A DNA stretch of 64,000 bases from Pseudomonas viridiflava (GTDB lineage Bacteria > Pseudomonadota > Gammaproteobacteria > Pseudomonadales > Pseudomonadaceae): assembly GCF_900589395.1 (NCBI RefSeq), contig NZ_UUIS01000014.1, forward strand, positions 124,001-188,000, read 5' to 3'. Made by a program: the position numbers and the translations under genes. Below, in pieces: positions 26,096 through 36,708 of this stretch (the first letter of the stretch is position 1; every line of letters starts with the position of its first letter). The notes under the pieces were generated by a model that ran no database searches, was not told the origin of the DNA, and saw only the letters and a list, made by a program, of their open reading frames with translations.

Positions 26096-27307
26096 ATGAA
26101 TCATTCGCTTTCGGCCACGCCCGGGCGCCGGCTTGGCGCGCCGTTGGCCGCGTTGTTTCTGTTGTTGCTGGGCACGCAGTTCCTGTTGCTCAGTGTGGGC
26201 ATGCGCCAGGTCATGTTGCTGCTGGTCGGCGCGGCGCTGGGCGTCACGCTTTACCATGCCGCGTTCGGTTTCACCTCGGCCTGGCGGGTGTTCATTCTGG
26301 AGCGGCGCGGCGCCGGGCTGCGGGCGCAGATGATCATGCTGGCGGTGGCGGTGGTGCTGTTCTTCCCGACCCTGGCCGCCGGCACCCTGTTTGGCCAGCC
26401 GGTCAACGGCCTGGTCGCCCCGGCGGGGGTGTCGGTGATCGTCGGCGCGTTCATCTTCGGTATCGGCATGCAGCTGGGCGGCGGTTGCGCATCCGGCACG
26501 TTGTTCACCGCCGGTGGCGGCAATGCCCGAATGCTGGTGACCCTGGTGTTCTTTATCCTGGGCTCGCTGATCGCCACTCACCATGTGCATTGGTGGTTCG
26601 CTTTGCCATCGTTGCCGGCCACCTCGATGGTCAAGAGCCTGGGCTGGTTGCCGGCGCTGCTGCTTAACCTGACCGTCTTTGCCTTGATTGCCTGGCTGTC
26701 AGTGCACCTGGAGAAGCGCCGTCATGGCCAGCTCGAAGGCCCGGTGCCAAGCCCGCTGCGCGGCTGGCAGCGCCTGGTGCGCGGTCCCTGGCTGCTGGTC
26801 TGGGGTGCGGTGGCCCTGGCGCTGCTGAACTACGCGACCCTGGCACTGGCCGGTCGTCCCTGGGGCATTACTTCGGCGTTTGCCTTGTGGGGCGCCAAGA
26901 TTGCCACCGGGGCCGGGGTGGACGTGGCCAGCTGGCCGTTCTGGCAGAGCGCCGGCAATGCCAAGGCGCTGGCCGCGCCAGTGTGGCAGGACATCACCAC
27001 CGTCATGGACATCGGCATCATGATCGGCGCACTGCTGGCGGCGGGGCTGGCGGGGCGCTTTGCACCGAACCTGGACATCCCGAGGCGTTCGCTGGTGGCG
27101 GCCGTCATCGGTGGCCTGCTGCTCGGTTATGGCTCGCGCCTGGCCTATGGCTGCAATATCGGCGCTTATTTCAGCGGCATTGCCTCGGGCAGCCTGCACG
27201 GCTGGCTGTGGGTGGTGGCGGCCTACATGGGCAACTGCATCGGCGTCGCCCTGCGGCCGGTGTTTTTCCCGGGTGAGCGCGTGAAACCGACACTTAACGG
27301 CTGCTGA
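26096..27307 (+). CDS. YeeE/YedE-family transporter, probable thiosulfate/sulfur-compound uptake
   Basis: A 403-residue integral membrane protein with about ten hydrophobic helices. It carries the duplicated YeeE/YedE signatures with conserved cysteines: FIFGIGMQLGGGCASGTLFTAG around residue 120 and LLLGYGSRLAYGCNIGAYFSG around residue 345. TsuA-type members move thiosulfate across the inner membrane via such cysteines. The substrate here is inferred from the family. The ATG at 26096 has GGAAAAA upstream. The longer frame begins in intergenic repeat-flanking DNA. Confidence 0.83.
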   Translation: MNHSLSATPGRRLGAPLAALFLLLLGTQFLLLSVGMRQVMLLLVGAALGVTLYHAAFGFTSAWRVFILERRGAGLRAQMIMLAVAVVLFFPTLAAGTLFGQPVNGLVAPAGVSVIVGAFIFGIGMQLGGGCASGTLFTAGGGNARMLVTLVFFILGSLIATHHVHWWFALPSLPATSMVKSLGWLPALLLNLTVFALIAWLSVHLEKRRHGQLEGPVPSPLRGWQRLVRGPWLLVWGAVALALLNYATLALAGRPWGITSAFALWGAKIATGAGVDVASWPFWQSAGNAKALAAPVWQDITTVMDIGIMIGALLAAGLAGRFAPNLDIPRRSLVAAVIGGLLLGYGSRLAYGCNIGAYFSGIASGSLHGWLWVVAAYMGNCIGVALRPVFFPGERVKPTLNGC

Positions 27308-27367
27308 AACGAACCATCTGTCCTTTTTGCATTCAAAGTCTCTTGCAATTGTGAGGGGCTTTGACTG

Positions 27368-28297
27368 ATGCCCCGTTCACTTGGCGAATCAACGGGGTGG
27401 CTTTTGCAAAGTTTGATCATCAAGAAATTCAGGTTCATCGGCCAGACGTTTGGCTATGTCGGCTGGTCGCTGTTCTGGCTATTGATCTGGGACGTGATTG
27501 TCACGGTCGATTTCATGCTGTTCCTCGATTACAAATATTCCTTCCCGGCCATGCCGCTGACCCTGCTGGGTTCGGCGCTGGTGGTGCTGACCAGCTTTCG
27601 CAACTCCAGCGCCTATAACCGCTGGTGGGAAGCCCGGACCCTGTGGGGGGCGTTGGTCAACAGCTCGCGCAGCTTCGCCCGTCAGGTGCTGACCCTGATC
27701 GAGGACGAGGACCCCGAGCATCCCAACCCGGTCAAGGCGGTGCTGCTGCGCCGTCATGTGGCCTATGTGAAATGCCTGTCGGCGCACTTGAAGGGCGGTA
27801 TCTGTGGCGAGGAGGTCGAGCGGCTGATCTCGCTTGAAGAGTTCGAGCGCCGTCATGAGACCAATAACTTCCCTAACGATTTGCTCAGTGTGTCGGCGAT
27901 GCTGATTGCCCGCGAATACCAGGCCGGGCGCCTGGACAGCATCCGCCTGGCGCGCATCGAGTCGACCCTGGTCGACATCTCCAACTGCCAGGGTGGCATG
28001 GAGCGCATTGCCAATACGCCGCTGCCGTACCCCTATGTGACCTTTCCACGCTTGTTCATTACCTTGTTCTGCCTGATCGTCCCGATCGGCCTGGTCGAAA
28101 CCCTGGAATGGTTCACACCGCTGGCCTCGACCGTCGTGGGCTTCATGCTGCTGGCCATCGAAAAGATCGGCACCGACCTGCAAAGCCCGTTCAAGGCCAG
28201 CGAACATGAAATCCAGATGAAAGCCCTGTGCGAGAACATCGAGCACAACCTGGGCACGATGCAGCGCGGTGTCGAGAGCCAAAGCCGGGTCAGCTGA
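27368..28297 (+). CDS. Bestrophin-family channel protein
   Basis: A 309-residue membrane protein of the bestrophin (former UPF0187) family, which form pentameric ion channels; bacterial members are cation- or anion-permeable. It has FGYVGWSLFWLLIWDVIVTV near the N-terminus, SFRNSSAYNRWWEARTLWG, a C-terminal PYPYVTFPRLFITLFCLIVPIGL helix, and GFMLLAIEKIGTDLQSPF. The ATG at 27368 is used. A TTG at 27413 would start closer to the family N-terminus (IIKKFRFIG) and cannot be excluded. Confidence 0.85.
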   Translation: MPRSLGESTGWLLQSLIIKKFRFIGQTFGYVGWSLFWLLIWDVIVTVDFMLFLDYKYSFPAMPLTLLGSALVVLTSFRNSSAYNRWWEARTLWGALVNSSRSFARQVLTLIEDEDPEHPNPVKAVLLRRHVAYVKCLSAHLKGGICGEEVERLISLEEFERRHETNNFPNDLLSVSAMLIAREYQAGRLDSIRLARIESTLVDISNCQGGMERIANTPLPYPYVTFPRLFITLFCLIVPIGLVETLEWFTPLASTVVGFMLLAIEKIGTDLQSPFKASEHEIQMKALCENIEHNLGTMQRGVESQSRVS

Positions 28298-28506
28298 GGC
28301 TGTCGGTGAGACACGGGTCACAAACCTTTGGCCCAGAGCCTTCAAGGCTGAACCAAGCGGCGATTGTGTGCTCAATAGGAACCCTGTCGTTGCGGGCCAT
28401 GTATTGGCCATCAACGACGTCATGGGGCTCGCACCGCGCTGCGCCGGATGATGAACATTGCCAGGCAGGCGCACTTCACGTGTTTTTACAAGGAAGCAAA
28501 ACCATC

Positions 28507-29403
28507 ATGCAGTCGTCCTCGCAGCCTGCGGGCCAGTTGATCGCCACTTACAAGCACGGCAAAGCGTTTCTGATCTTCACCCTGGCCTTCAGCCTTTTCA
28601 TGCTGGGCATGGCCGCCTTCGTGCTGTACCTGCAAACCATCCTGCCGGTGGCCGACACCGGCCCGGTCATCGTCGAATCCAGTGGCCGTCGCGGCATGAC
28701 GATGCAGTTTTCCAGCCAGAGCATGATGATCTACTGCACCGCCGCCTTCCTGGCGTTCGTGGCGGTGTGCATGTTTGCCATCTATTTGTCGCAGAGCAAG
28801 CTGCGCCGCCCGATGTATGAGGTGTACGAGCACGGCATTGCGCAGGTGATCGGTACGCAAAAAGACTTCGTGCCGTTCATTGAGATCGAAGACCTCTACC
28901 TGTTCGGCTCGGGGCAGACCGCCGCCAGCGGCCTGGTGACCAACGTGGCCTGGCGCCGTAATGCCAGTGAACCGTTGCGCCGGGTAACAGCCTCGCTCAA
29001 GGGCTTCGAGGACTTTCAGCTGCAGGTGCGCGAACTGTATGTGCGCGAGCGCCTGCCAGTACTGCTCAATGCCCTGCAGGCAGGCTCTGCAGTGACCTTC
29101 AATTGCATCGGCACCGGCCAGTTGTGGTTCAAGCGTATCATCGGCAACTTCCTCAGCGTCACCACCCAGCCGCTGCGCCTGACCCGCGATCACCTGGCGT
29201 TCCAGGGCCGCCAGGTGCCGGTTGCGCAGTTGCGCAGCGTCGACCTCAATGCCTGGACCGAGAAGGTCGTGATCAAGGACGAGGCCGGCAAGCCGGTGCT
29301 GTCGGCGGTGGCCACGGCGATTATGAGCCACGACCTGTTTCTCAATACGCTGGATGCACTGCTGCAAGTCGAGCCCGCACCGTCGGCGCCGCTGCCGGCT
29401 TGA
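28507..29403 (+). CDS. Hypothetical inner-membrane protein with two helices
   Basis: A 298-residue protein. Two membrane helices lie at about residues 20-45 (FLIFTLAFSLFMLGMAAFVLYL) and about 72-97 (MIYCTAAFLAFVAVCMFAIYL), with a short segment between them. A roughly 200-residue soluble domain follows with no recognised family. AAGGAAG lies ten bases before the ATG at 28507, and the longer frame from 28228 is not supported. The next gene on the same strand is 42 bp downstream and also encodes a membrane protein, so the pair may be co-transcribed. Function unknown. Confidence 0.7.
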   Translation: MQSSSQPAGQLIATYKHGKAFLIFTLAFSLFMLGMAAFVLYLQTILPVADTGPVIVESSGRRGMTMQFSSQSMMIYCTAAFLAFVAVCMFAIYLSQSKLRRPMYEVYEHGIAQVIGTQKDFVPFIEIEDLYLFGSGQTAASGLVTNVAWRRNASEPLRRVTASLKGFEDFQLQVRELYVRERLPVLLNALQAGSAVTFNCIGTGQLWFKRIIGNFLSVTTQPLRLTRDHLAFQGRQVPVAQLRSVDLNAWTEKVVIKDEAGKPVLSAVATAIMSHDLFLNTLDALLQVEPAPSAPLPA

Positions 29404-29445
29404 GCCGTTGACCGTCCATGAACACAGGGCAAGGAACCCCATCGC

Positions 29446-30552
29446 ATGACTGAGCAGCTCATCTATACCCAAGAGAACAGCGACGACACGGCGGCTACGG
29501 TGGCCAGCGCCCAGGCGACGTTCAAGTTTCTCTGGCGAGAATTATCGTGGGAGCGCCGCCGCATCGTTACCGGCCTGGACCTGGCGGCGGTCAAGGTGGC
29601 CTTTGCCCTTGATGCCACTGACCCGTCCATCCCGTCGGCGGAAAACATGTGGATGAGCGATCTGGACTTCGACGGCGAGCAACTGACGGGCGTGCTCATC
29701 AACGAACCGCGCTGGGTCACCTCGTTGCATGCCGGCGACCGCGTCTCGGTGCCGTTTACCGACCTGAGCGACTGGCTCTACGTCAGCTGTGGACGGGTCT
29801 ACGGCGGCTTTACCATCGATGGCTTGCGCAGTGAGATGGGGCCGGCCGAGCGCGCCGAGCATGACCAGGCCTGGGGGCTGGACTTTGGCGAGGTCGGGCG
29901 TATCCAGCTGGTGATGCAGGATCCGCCGGTGTTTTTCAGCCGCACCCTCGACACGCCGCAAGACCGCGAGGCCCTGACGAAGCTGGAACACAGCGAGCAC
30001 CCGATGTGCGTCGCTACGCTGGACGCGATCAGGCAGGACCTGCGTGACAACCCAGGGCTTGTCACCGATGAGGACCAAGAGGGCTGGACGCTGCTGCACC
30101 GTGAAGTGCTGGCCGGCAATTTCGAATTTGTCCGGGCGCTGACCAAGCAGGGCGCGGACTACAAGAAACCCAACCGCAACGGCCATACACCGCTGATGCT
30201 GGCCAGGATGGCCGGCTGGCCGCGCCTGGTCGACGCACTGGTACCGGGGTTCCCGCTGTGGCCGATCGGCCTGGCGCTGGTGGCGGCGGCATCGGGCTGG
30301 CTGTACTGGCTGATCGTGCCGCCGCTCAATGGCGAGCGGGCGCTGGATTCCAGCCCGCTGAGCTTCGTGGCCGCCGTGCTGCTGCTGGGCATGGGCCTGG
30401 TGTCATGTACCGGCCCCTGGTACTTCAACCTGCGCGAACGCACCCCGTTATGGGGCAAGTCGCGGGCGCTGGACATGGGTGCCATGCTGCTGGGCCTGCT
30501 GCTGGCGTTCCTGCTGCACGATCAGTTGAAGAGTCACCTGCAAGGGTTCTGA
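29446..30552 (+). CDS. DUF2314 - ankyrin repeat - membrane protein
   Basis: A 368-residue protein with a DUF2314-like N-terminal domain (about 18-130, RRIVTGLDLAAVKVAFA and VSVPFTDLSDWLYVSCGRVYGGFTID). A short ankyrin stretch follows (about 205-262, EGWTLLHREVLAGNFEFVRALTKQGAD and NGHTPLMLARMAG). Three membrane helices form the C-terminus (about 270-362). Both domain families are assigned from residue patterns. It likely sits in the inner membrane with cytoplasmic protein-interaction domains. The role is unknown. It follows the two-helix membrane protein gene. Confidence 0.72.
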   Translation: MTEQLIYTQENSDDTAATVASAQATFKFLWRELSWERRRIVTGLDLAAVKVAFALDATDPSIPSAENMWMSDLDFDGEQLTGVLINEPRWVTSLHAGDRVSVPFTDLSDWLYVSCGRVYGGFTIDGLRSEMGPAERAEHDQAWGLDFGEVGRIQLVMQDPPVFFSRTLDTPQDREALTKLEHSEHPMCVATLDAIRQDLRDNPGLVTDEDQEGWTLLHREVLAGNFEFVRALTKQGADYKKPNRNGHTPLMLARMAGWPRLVDALVPGFPLWPIGLALVAAASGWLYWLIVPPLNGERALDSSPLSFVAAVLLLGMGLVSCTGPWYFNLRERTPLWGKSRALDMGAMLLGLLLAFLLHDQLKSHLQGF

Positions 30553-30640
30553 AGCATCGAGGAACCTGGCAATTGTGTGAGGTTACAGCCTGGCGCAGGT
30601 CGCTTAGGCTGGGGTGACGGCTCTGCAAGGAGGCATCGCC

Positions 30641-32242
30641 ATGAATCTCTTGAAAATCGGCGGGCTGCTCGGCGTCATGATGGTCGCCGATGCAACCGCC
30701 CATGATGGGCCCTGCACCACCTGCCAGGGGGTGCGCAACGGCGGTCACGATGAAATCCTTTTGCAAGGCTTTCACTGGAACTCCAGCCGCACTGATCCAC
30801 CGGGCTGGTACAGCGTGCTGGCAGGCAAGGCCGCGCAGATTGGCGCCGATGGTTTCTCGGCGATCTGGATGCCGGTGCCCTGGCGCGACACCTCCAACTG
30901 GAGCGACCCGGCCAAAGGCACTTCCGGGGGTGGCGAAGGTTACTACTGGAACAGCTTCGACAAGAACAGTGCCTATGGTCGCGAGCAACAGCTCAACGAG
31001 GCGGTTGCTGCGCTGACCCGTGCCCAGGTCAAGCTGATCTACGATGCGGTGCCCAACCACATGGATCGCTCACGACTGGACCCTGCCCTGAAGGGTGTGC
31101 TCGGCAAGCCACAAGCCTGGCGTGACGGGTGCGCGCAGTGTGATGACGGCGACCCGTTCATGGCCGGCGAAGCCGATCTCAATACGGGTGATCCCGAGGT
31201 GTCTGCCATGCTGGGCAAGGAGCTGCTCAACCTGCGCGACCACTATGGTGCCGCCGGCCTGCGCTTCGATTTTGTCCGTGGCTATGGCGCACTCAGCGTG
31301 GACAACTGGATGCGGGCCTTCGGTAATCAGGCATTTTGTGTGGGCGAGCTATGGAAGTCGCCGGCCGAGTACCCGGACGATGACCCCATGCGCCAGCAAG
31401 ACTGGCTGGGTGTACTCAAGGCCTGGTCGGACCGCTCGCATTGCACGGTCTTCGATTTCGCCCTCAAGGAGCGCCTGCAAAAGGGTTCGGTCGCTGATTG
31501 GGCCGCTGGCCTCAACAGCCATCCGGATCCCGCCTGGCGCGCGGCGGCCGTTACTTTCGTGGATAACCATGACACCGGTTATTCGCCGGGGCAGTACGGT
31601 GGCCAGCATCATTGGGCCTTGCCCGAGCCTTTGCGGGACATGGCGTATGCCTGGATCCTGAGCAGCCCCGGCACCCCGTCAGTGTACTGGCCCGATATGT
31701 ACGACTGGCCGCGTGGCGCCTTGCTTCGCGAGCTGATCAAGGTGCGCCGCAGCGCTGGCATCCAGGCCGATTCATCGGTGGCCTTCGTACCGGGACATTC
31801 CGGACTGGTCGCCGAAGTGGCGGGGCAGCAGCAGGTGCTGTTCGTGGCGCTGGGCTCGGACCTGGACAGCACCGCGGTGCCTGCCGGTTTCAACCCGGTG
31901 CTCGACCGGGGCGACAAGGGGGCGATTCGCCTCTGGCAGGCGCCGGCGGTGCAGGTGCAACTCACGTGCGAAGGCGGCCGGGTCCGGCTGGGCGAAAGTG
32001 TCTATGCGGTGGGGTCAGGCGCGGCACTGGGCGAATGGGACCCGGCCCGGGCCGTGCGTCTGGACGATGTCAGTGACTACCCGCGCTGGCGCGCAAACGT
32101 GCGTCTTGCAGGCAATGTGCAGCATCAATGGAAGTGTATCGTGCGCAGCGATCAGCACCCGGACCGGGTGATTCGCTGGCAGGAAGGGAGTAACACCCAG
32201 CTGCTGGCCCGCGAGGGCGCGAGCAGCACGGGTTCACTTTAG
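30641..32242 (+). CDS. Maltotetraose-forming alpha-amylase (glucan 1,4-alpha-maltotetraohydrolase)
   Basis: A 533-residue secreted GH13 amylase. A signal peptide (about 1-20, LLKIGGLLGVMMVADATA) precedes a catalytic barrel that closely follows the maltotetraohydrolases of P. stutzeri and P. saccharophila, as in EILLQGFHWNSSR and DGFSAIWMPVPWRD. The catalytic triad is in GLRFDFVRG (nucleophile Asp), CVGELWKSP (acid Glu) and FVDNHDTGYSPGQ. A C-terminal CBM20-type starch-binding domain (about 430-533) follows almost directly, without the Gly/Ser linker of the known enzymes. AAGGAGG lies six bases before the ATG at 30641. It should release maltotetraose from starch outside the cell. Confidence 0.87.
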   Translation: MNLLKIGGLLGVMMVADATAHDGPCTTCQGVRNGGHDEILLQGFHWNSSRTDPPGWYSVLAGKAAQIGADGFSAIWMPVPWRDTSNWSDPAKGTSGGGEGYYWNSFDKNSAYGREQQLNEAVAALTRAQVKLIYDAVPNHMDRSRLDPALKGVLGKPQAWRDGCAQCDDGDPFMAGEADLNTGDPEVSAMLGKELLNLRDHYGAAGLRFDFVRGYGALSVDNWMRAFGNQAFCVGELWKSPAEYPDDDPMRQQDWLGVLKAWSDRSHCTVFDFALKERLQKGSVADWAAGLNSHPDPAWRAAAVTFVDNHDTGYSPGQYGGQHHWALPEPLRDMAYAWILSSPGTPSVYWPDMYDWPRGALLRELIKVRRSAGIQADSSVAFVPGHSGLVAEVAGQQQVLFVALGSDLDSTAVPAGFNPVLDRGDKGAIRLWQAPAVQVQLTCEGGRVRLGESVYAVGSGAALGEWDPARAVRLDDVSDYPRWRANVRLAGNVQHQWKCIVRSDQHPDRVIRWQEGSNTQLLAREGASSTGSL

Positions 32243-32263
32243 GCGCGTTTGTTCAGCGGCCGG

Positions 32264-33265
32264 TCAGCGCAGTTCGCCGCACAGGTCGAGTTCGACCAGG
32301 CGGCGCACGTCGTCCACCGGCAAGCCGCTGCCCAGCAGGGCCTGCAACTTGCCAAGGGCCGCTTCACGGGTCATGCCGCCACCGGACAGGACGCCTGCGC
32401 CACGCAGGCGGCTGCCGGCTTCGTAGATGTCCAGCTCGACACCACCTTGATGGCATTGGGTGATCGCCACCACGACAATCCCGGTGTCCTGCGCCCGCTT
32501 GAGGCTGGCGAGGAAGTCCGGGTTGTCGCTGGGGCCGGTGCCGCTGCCGAAGCATTCCAGCACCAGGCCCCGGATACCGCTGTCGATCAGGCCATCCAGC
32601 TGGGCAATGCCCAGGCCTGGAAACAGCGGCAGCACCGCAATCGAGGCCTCGGTCTTCGCCTGCCGATAGTGCAGCGCGTCAGGCAGCTCCGTCACCGGCT
32701 GGCCGCCGTGCAGGCGTTGCAGGGCGGCAAACGGCTGGCGACCGAAACTGCGAATCTTGGCGCAACGGGTCGGGTCGAGGGTTTCGCCATGAAAATACAG
32801 GTGTACGCCTGTCGGCAGACCGCCGCCCAAGGCCTGCAAGGCGCCGTTGACGTTTTCCCAGGCATCGCTGTCGGCCACACCGGCCGGCAGCATGGAGCCG
32901 GTGAACACCACCGGCGCCGCCAGGCCCAGCAGCTGGAAGCTCAACGCCGCCGCGCTGTAGGCCAGGGTATCGGTACCGTGCAGCACCAGCACTGCATCGC
33001 AGCCTTCGTCCACCGCCTCGACCACCGCTGTACGCAGGCGCAGCCAGTAGGCCGGGCTCATGTTGGCGCTGTCGATCAGGGGCGCCATCTCGCGAAAGCG
33101 CCACGCCGGCACGACTATCTCAGGCCGTTCGGCCAGTTGCGCCGCCATGCGCGCCTCGAAACCCGAAGCCGGAGCCAGGCCATTGGCGCTGGCCTGCATG
33201 CCGATGGTGCCGCCTGTGTAAAGAACCATCACGCGCTGAGCGGGTTGATGAGTGTCATGCGTCAT
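32264..33265 (-). CDS. L-asparaginase
   Basis: A 333-residue asparaginase of the bacterial N-terminal nucleophile threonine type. The first active-site threonine is in VMVLYTGGTIGMQ near residue 18, and the second signature, VLHGTDTLAYSAAALSF, is near residue 97. It lacks a signal peptide, so a cytoplasmic type I enzyme is more likely, converting asparagine to aspartate and ammonia. The gene follows an AgcS symporter gene by 18 bp on the same strand, which suggests uptake and degradation of an amino acid together. Glutaminase activity cannot be excluded. Confidence 0.87.
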   Translation of the reverse strand: MTHDTHQPAQRVMVLYTGGTIGMQASANGLAPASGFEARMAAQLAERPEIVVPAWRFREMAPLIDSANMSPAYWLRLRTAVVEAVDEGCDAVLVLHGTDTLAYSAAALSFQLLGLAAPVVFTGSMLPAGVADSDAWENVNGALQALGGGLPTGVHLYFHGETLDPTRCAKIRSFGRQPFAALQRLHGGQPVTELPDALHYRQAKTEASIAVLPLFPGLGIAQLDGLIDSGIRGLVLECFGSGTGPSDNPDFLASLKRAQDTGIVVVAITQCHQGGVELDIYEAGSRLRGAGVLSGGGMTREAALGKLQALLGSGLPVDDVRRLVELDLCGELR

Positions 33266-33283
33266 GGTTCTTTTCCTTACGGG

Positions 33284-34756
33284 TTAACGGGCGCTGGGAA
33301 CAGGGTCGACGGCTTCGCCGGTCTTGACCTGAGGTTTCAGGCCGGGGTTGGCCGGCCAGGCGTTGCGGTCCAGGTCCAGGTCAGGGAATTTGCTGGAGTC
33401 GAACACCGGGGTCTTGATGCCGGCCTTGCGTTGGTCATCGTAGTCACGCAGCACGCGCATGGCGACCTTGAACAGCATGGCCAGGGCGATCAGGTTGACG
33501 AAGGCCAGCAGGGTCATGGTGATGTCGGCGAAGGCGAACACGGTGTTGAGGTTGACCATCGAGCCCCACAGGATCAGCACCAGGACCAGCACACGGTAGG
33601 CGACGATGGCCTTGACCTTCTCGCCGAACAGGAAGCGCAGGCTGTTTTCACCCAGGTAGTAGTTGTAGAGGATCGAGGTGAACACGAACAAAGCCAGGGC
33701 CACGCTGATGAAGATCCGGCCCCAGTCACCGACCACGGCAGCCAGCGAGTTTTGCGCCAGGACAATGCCGTTGCCGCTGTAGCCGACGTCGTAGATGCCC
33801 GACAGCAGGATCAGCAAGGCGGTGCAGGTGCAGATCACGAAGGTGTCGAGGAACACGCTGAACGCCTGGACCACGCCCTGGGCGACCGGGTGCTCGACCT
33901 GAGCGACGGCGGCCACGTTCGGCGCACTGCCAAGGCCGGCTTCGTTGGCGAACACGCCGCGCTTGACGCCCATGACGATGGCGCTGCCGATCAGGCCGCC
34001 GAACACCGGGTCAAGGCCGAAGGCGCTCTTGACGATGGTCATCAGCATGGCCGGCACGTGTTCGATCTGCAGGGCGATGACGTAGACGGTCACGGCGATG
34101 TAGATCAGGGTCTTGACCGGCACCAGCAGGTCGGAAATGGCGGCGATGCGCTTGATGCCGCCGATGAAGCCCAGGCCCAGCAGGATCGCCAGGCAGATGC
34201 CGGTGACTTTGTGGTCGATGCCGAAGGCACCATTGAGCGAGTCGGTGACGGCGTGCGATTGCAGGCCGTTGAAGGCAAAGCCGAAGGTGATCAGCAGCAG
34301 GACGGCCATGATCTTGCCCAGCCAGCGTTTGCCCAGACCGTACTGGATGTAATACGACGGGCCGCCACGGTACTGGCCTTCGGAGTCCTTGCGCTTGTAC
34401 AGCTGCGCCAGGGAGCACTCGATGAAGCTGCTGGACATGCCCACCAGTGCGGTGACCCACATCCAGAACACCGCGCCAGGACCGCCCAGGGTCACGGCCA
34501 GGCCGACACCGGCGATGTTACCTGCGCCGACACGGCCTGCCAGGCTGAGCATCAGGGCCTGGAACGAGCTCAATTGACCCGAGCTGCTGCGCAGGCTGTC
34601 GCGAAACACAGCGAACATGTGGAGGAAATGACGGAACTGCACGAAGCGTGAGCGGATGGTGAAGTAACCGCCTAGGCCGACAATGAGTACGATCAGTACT
34701 TTTCCGGACAGGAAGTCATTGGTGACTTCCAGCACGTGGTTCATGAATTCCAGCAT
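33284..34756 (-). CDS. AgcS-family alanine/glycine:cation symporter
   Basis: A 490-residue inner-membrane protein of the alanine or glycine:cation symporter family. It shows GLGGYFTIRSRFVQFRHF at the N-terminus, LSLAGRVGAGNIAGVGLAVTLGGPGAVFWMW (substrate and ion site region), and a central GVKRGVFANEAGLGSAPN. About ten to eleven membrane helices are visible. It imports alanine, glycine or similar amino acids with Na+. It appears to be the first gene of an operon with the asparaginase gene. Confidence 0.88.
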   Translation of the reverse strand: MLEFMNHVLEVTNDFLSGKVLIVLIVGLGGYFTIRSRFVQFRHFLHMFAVFRDSLRSSSGQLSSFQALMLSLAGRVGAGNIAGVGLAVTLGGPGAVFWMWVTALVGMSSSFIECSLAQLYKRKDSEGQYRGGPSYYIQYGLGKRWLGKIMAVLLLITFGFAFNGLQSHAVTDSLNGAFGIDHKVTGICLAILLGLGFIGGIKRIAAISDLLVPVKTLIYIAVTVYVIALQIEHVPAMLMTIVKSAFGLDPVFGGLIGSAIVMGVKRGVFANEAGLGSAPNVAAVAQVEHPVAQGVVQAFSVFLDTFVICTCTALLILLSGIYDVGYSGNGIVLAQNSLAAVVGDWGRIFISVALALFVFTSILYNYYLGENSLRFLFGEKVKAIVAYRVLVLVLILWGSMVNLNTVFAFADITMTLLAFVNLIALAMLFKVAMRVLRDYDDQRKAGIKTPVFDSSKFPDLDLDRNAWPANPGLKPQVKTGEAVDPVPSAR

Positions 34757-35118
34757 CTTATTATTTCCTCGCTACTTTTTGAGGGGGCGCACTATACCGG
34801 TGCAAATAGTCAACGTCTGTAGCCGCTTTCTTGTGTATCTGAATATTCATCTGCGGCATTCGGACGAATGCTTTCGTCAAGGCAGTACGAAAGCGGTGTA
34901 ACGAACCTGGATTTCCTCCTTGAGATCCGGAATCCGATGTCTGTAGGACCGGCTTTAGCCGGGAACAATGTCGCTACGGTTCACGGCTACGGCACATCGC
35001 CGCTAAGCCGCTCCTGCATATTCAAAAAAAGGGCCTGGAGCAGCGGCTCCAGACCCTCAAAAGGTCGAGGGGTGTCTAGGCCCTCAGCCTGGTGATCAGT
35101 GTGTATCGAGCCTGCATA
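34757..35118. other. Intergenic region with REP sequence and the aspA terminator
   Basis: This 362-bp stretch holds the AgcS promoter region (left), a REP-type inverted pair at about 34940-35016 (TGTAGGACCGGCTTTAGCCG and GCTAAGCCGCTCCTGCA), and a terminator for aspA at 35024-35056. Short ORFs in it look spurious. Confidence 0.6.
35024..35056 (-). terminator. Intrinsic terminator of aspA
   Basis: GGGCCTGGAGC (35031-35041) pairs with GCTCCAGACCC (35046-35056), with one mismatch, around loop AGCG. On the minus strand a run of seven T residues follows (complement of 35024-35030), about 60 bp after the aspA stop codon. Confidence 0.88.
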
Positions 35119-36543
<1,425 letters not shown>

Positions 36544-36708
36544 GATAGAACTCATCTCAGGAAAGGCATGAATGATGCCGGAACAGCGCGATAGTGGGCC
36601 TCTGGGCGAACCTTGACTAATGCTGTTACACACTGCCCCATGCAACAACGGCATAATGTCGTGTGACTCGACAATGATTGTGTCTCAAACGATGTCCGGG
36701 AGGACGCA

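Noticed and set aside
32249..34651. 800-codon open frame on the plus strand
   Set aside because: It mirrors the asparaginase and AgcS genes. Its His/Gln/Asp-rich composition is that of an antisense shadow.
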